7,838 nucleotides of DNA, taken from the NCBI GenBank assembly GCA_001897035.1, contig MKRS01000467.1, positions 1 to 7,838 of the forward strand, written 5' to 3'. Positions within the stretch are counted from its first letter, which is position 1; the number at the start of each line of letters is the position of its first letter. The DNA is from Bacteroidales bacterium 45-6. Its GTDB lineage: Bacteria; Bacteroidota; Bacteroidia; Bacteroidales; Dysgonomonadaceae. The notes beneath the pieces are model-generated. The model did not search any database, was not told the origin of the DNA, and worked only from the letters and a program-made list of their open reading frames with translations. The position numbers were made by a program, and so were the translations under genes. Shown here piece by piece: positions 6,839 through 7,838 of this stretch.

Positions 6839-6846
6839 TATCTTTG
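6839..6846 (+). promoter_or_regulatory. Perfect Bacteroides -7 box TATCTTTG
   Basis: Matches TAnnTTTG exactly, beginning 5 bp after the topB stop. No TTTG is at the proper -33 distance (the nearest is at 6795-6798, too far). If used, transcription would start near 6852 with a leader of about 145 nt containing the hairpins before DUF1896. Confidence 0.35.
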
Positions 6847-6897
6847 CCACTGAGTTCACAGTCATGAGTTTTTCATACTACAAAGTTGATTTTTGAT

Positions 6898-6917
6898 TTA
6901 CTGTGGATTTTAGTGGT
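6898..6917 (-). repeat. 20-bp leader element, copy 2 (inverted)
   Basis: The exact reverse complement of the copy before topB (20/20). It stands 63 bp after the topB stop and faces copy 3, which starts 59 bp further on. In an RNA it would be complementary to the leaders of both topB and DUF1896. Confidence 0.7.
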
Positions 6918-6918
6918 G

Positions 6919-6948
6919 GCACTTCGGGAGGGATCCCGGAGTGCTTTT
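6919..6948 (+). terminator. GC-rich hairpin with short T-run, possible terminator or attenuator
   Basis: GCACTTCGGGA (6919-6929) pairs with TCCCGGAGTGC (6934-6944) over 11 positions with one G-U, around a GGGA tetraloop, followed by TTTT (6945-6948). It could end the topB transcript or attenuate transcription into DUF1896. The T-run is short, so termination may be partial. Confidence 0.55.
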
Positions 6949-6976
6949 CGCATTTAGCCCTTCCAACATTCATTAC

Positions 6977-6996
6977 ACCATTAAAATCCACAGAAA
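6977..6996 (+). repeat. 20-bp leader element, copy 3 (before DUF1896)
   Basis: ACCATTAAAATCCACAGAAA differs from copy 1 at two positions and ends one base before the ATG at 6998. The C-to-T change still pairs with copy 2 as G-U. Its place suggests that it covers the ribosome-binding region of the DUF1896 gene. Confidence 0.65.
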
Positions 6997-6997
6997 T

Positions 6998-7438
6998 ATG
7001 AAAAAGAAAAAAAGTTCCAAAGAACTGTCTTATTACGGATTGTACCTACTATCCTATATCAACGAAAACCATCCCAATTTACTCTCCGATACGGATTTCA
7101 TTGAAAGCCGCGCTGACCTTGCTGCAGCTACTTACGAACAAGCCAGATTGGAGGAATATACACCCGAAGGTGCACAAGAGTTGGCTATGGTCACTCTAAT
7201 GGAGGGTCTTCATTTCTCCAAATACAACACACTACTAGAGGTGCTTTGGAACGAGTTCGCTGACAAACTGCCACAAGGTGATGCAGGGGAACTTGCTTTT
7301 AAATTACTCCCTTCATTAGAAGAAATCTTTTCAAAATACTCCCTTTCGGATGATTTTGCCTACACTCCCGAATACGATGCGCTTTATACGGAGCTAACCG
7401 GAGCCATTTTCATCCATATCGAAGCGTATGGCCTTTAA
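6998..7438 (+). CDS. DUF1896 family protein
   Basis: A 146-residue acidic, mostly helical soluble protein of the DUF1896 family, which is common in Bacteroidales mobile elements next to the large methylase/helicase gene. Conserved family stretches are visible: ELSYYGLYLLSYINENHP (9-26), DTDFIESRADLAAATYEQAR (31-50), GLHFSKYNTLLEVLWNEFAD (70-89) and YSLSDDFAYTPEYDALYTEL (114-133). I chose ATG 6998 because the family begins with this short basic stretch; the upstream GTG at 6941 would add 19 unrelated residues and run through the hairpin. The stop lies inside the next gene (11-bp overlap), which suggests coupled expression. The function is unknown; the linkage suggests a partner or regulator of the downstream protein. 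Confidence 0.88.
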   Translation: MKKKKSSKELSYYGLYLLSYINENHPNLLSDTDFIESRADLAAATYEQARLEEYTPEGAQELAMVTLMEGLHFSKYNTLLEVLWNEFADKLPQGDAGELAFKLLPSLEEIFSKYSLSDDFAYTPEYDALYTELTGAIFIHIEAYGL

Positions 7439-7838
7439 TCGTAAAGCAAAGCTACGAGACAACATCGAGGCGATACGGACAGTGTTTGAATTGGACAACG
7501 CAAAGCGTCAGGCTACTTCCGAAGAAAAGGAAATACTGAACCGTTATTGTGGCTTTGGAGGATTGAAATGTATTCTCAATCCAGCAAACGACCTTTCCGA
7601 TACTGCTCACTGGGCGAAATCAGACCTTGAATTGTTCCCGATGACAGCAGAATTGCACCGCATTATTCGCGACAATACTGCTACTGACACTGAGTACAAA
7701 CGTTATGTCGACAGTTTAAAAAGCTCCATCCTCACAGCGTTCTACACTCCGCCTGAGGTAGTGTCGGCAATTGCCGATACGCTGTACAAAAACGGAATTG
7801 TTCCAAAAAGATTGCTGGACCCATCTGCCGGACAAGGT
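7428..7838 (+). CDS. Large N6-adenine DNA methylase/helicase-type protein (N-terminus only; runs off the window)
   Basis: 137 codons from ATG 7428 are open to the window end. The start overlaps the DUF1896 stop (TAA 7436-7438) by 11 bp. Features: NRYCGFGGLKCIL (38-50), the conserved entry motif of this family; TAFYTPPEVV (103-112), the region before the methylase fold; and LLDPSAGQG (129-137), the SAM-binding motif I. Bacteroidales mobile elements carry a very long protein (often well over 1,500 residues) beginning in this way, with an N6-adenine methylase domain followed by SNF2/DEAD-type helicase domains. Only the start is visible, so the catalytic NPPY/DPPY motif and any helicase part cannot be confirmed. 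A proposed role is modification of the element's own DNA for protection during transfer. Confidence 0.85.
   Translation, partial: MAFNRKAKLRDNIEAIRTVFELDNAKRQATSEEKEILNRYCGFGGLKCILNPANDLSDTAHWAKSDLELFPMTAELHRIIRDNTATDTEYKRYVDSLKSSILTAFYTPPEVVSAIADTLYKNGIVPKRLLDPSAGQG

Larger units (their letters stand above)
6835..6997 (+). other. Structured intergenic region between topB and the DUF1896 gene
   Basis: 163 bp without a gene. It contains a perfect -7 box (6839-6846), inverted copy 2 of the 20-bp element, a GC-rich hairpin, and direct copy 3, which ends one base before the DUF1896 ATG. Copies 2 and 3 plus the adjoining pair 6918/6976 can form a stem of 21 positions with one mismatch (A6900 opposite A6994) and one G-U pair, enclosing the GC hairpin. 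The arrangement resembles a leader with RNA-level control. Confidence 0.55.

Noticed and set aside
6941..6997. GTG start at 6941 extending DUF1896 by 19 residues
   Set aside because: The extension runs through the GC hairpin and the 20-bp element, and the family begins at the ATG at 6998.

Overview
The window looks like part of a CTnDOT-type integrative conjugative element of the Bacteroidales (Bacteroides, Parabacteroides or a relative). The evidence is the gene families (IntDOT-like tyrosine recombinases, HTH_17 excision-type proteins, a DUF4099/DUF3945 protein, DUF1896, and a methylase of the large Bacteroidales element type), promoters matching the Bacteroides consensus (TTTG ... TAnnTTTG), and weak Shine-Dalgarno sequences. 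I found no tRNA, rRNA, CRISPR array or insertion sequence.

Left part (1-2264): a tyrosine recombinase runs leftward out of the window from a start at 980; its last roughly 75-80 residues are outside. Behind it, 981-1278 is non-coding, with a good Bacteroides promoter facing right (1081-1113) and several GCAAAAC repeats. To the right lies a second, N-terminally truncated recombinase containing only the catalytic domain. It overlaps by ATGA a short RhuM-like DNA-binding protein. A very strong hairpin terminator (2212-2264) closes this unit.

Middle part (2275-6834): the order is HTH protein, HTH protein (ATGA overlap), DUF4099/DUF3945 protein, topoisomerase III. This matches the order of the CTnDOT excision operon xis2c-xis2d-orf3-exc, where Exc is a topoisomerase III. 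A symmetric dyad, CACAGGT-N8-ACCTGTG, lies just upstream of the predicted promoter, where an RteC-like activator would be expected to bind. The inference is that the two small HTH proteins act as recombination directionality factors with the recombinase, and that topoisomerase III and its partner support excision or early transfer.

Right part (6835-7838): a 163-bp intergenic region holds a perfect -7 box, a GC-rich hairpin, and two of the three copies of a 20-bp element that also precedes topB. DUF1896 follows, overlapping by 11 bp the start of a large N6-adenine methylase/helicase-type protein cut by the window end.

The most interesting unexplained items are the three-copy 20-bp element around topB and DUF1896, which can form a 21-position stem next to the DUF1896 start codon, and the apparent shared repeat between the DUF3945 protein and the C-terminus of topoisomerase III. 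The gene content itself is a known class of mobile element; I do not see a clearly new multi-gene system.
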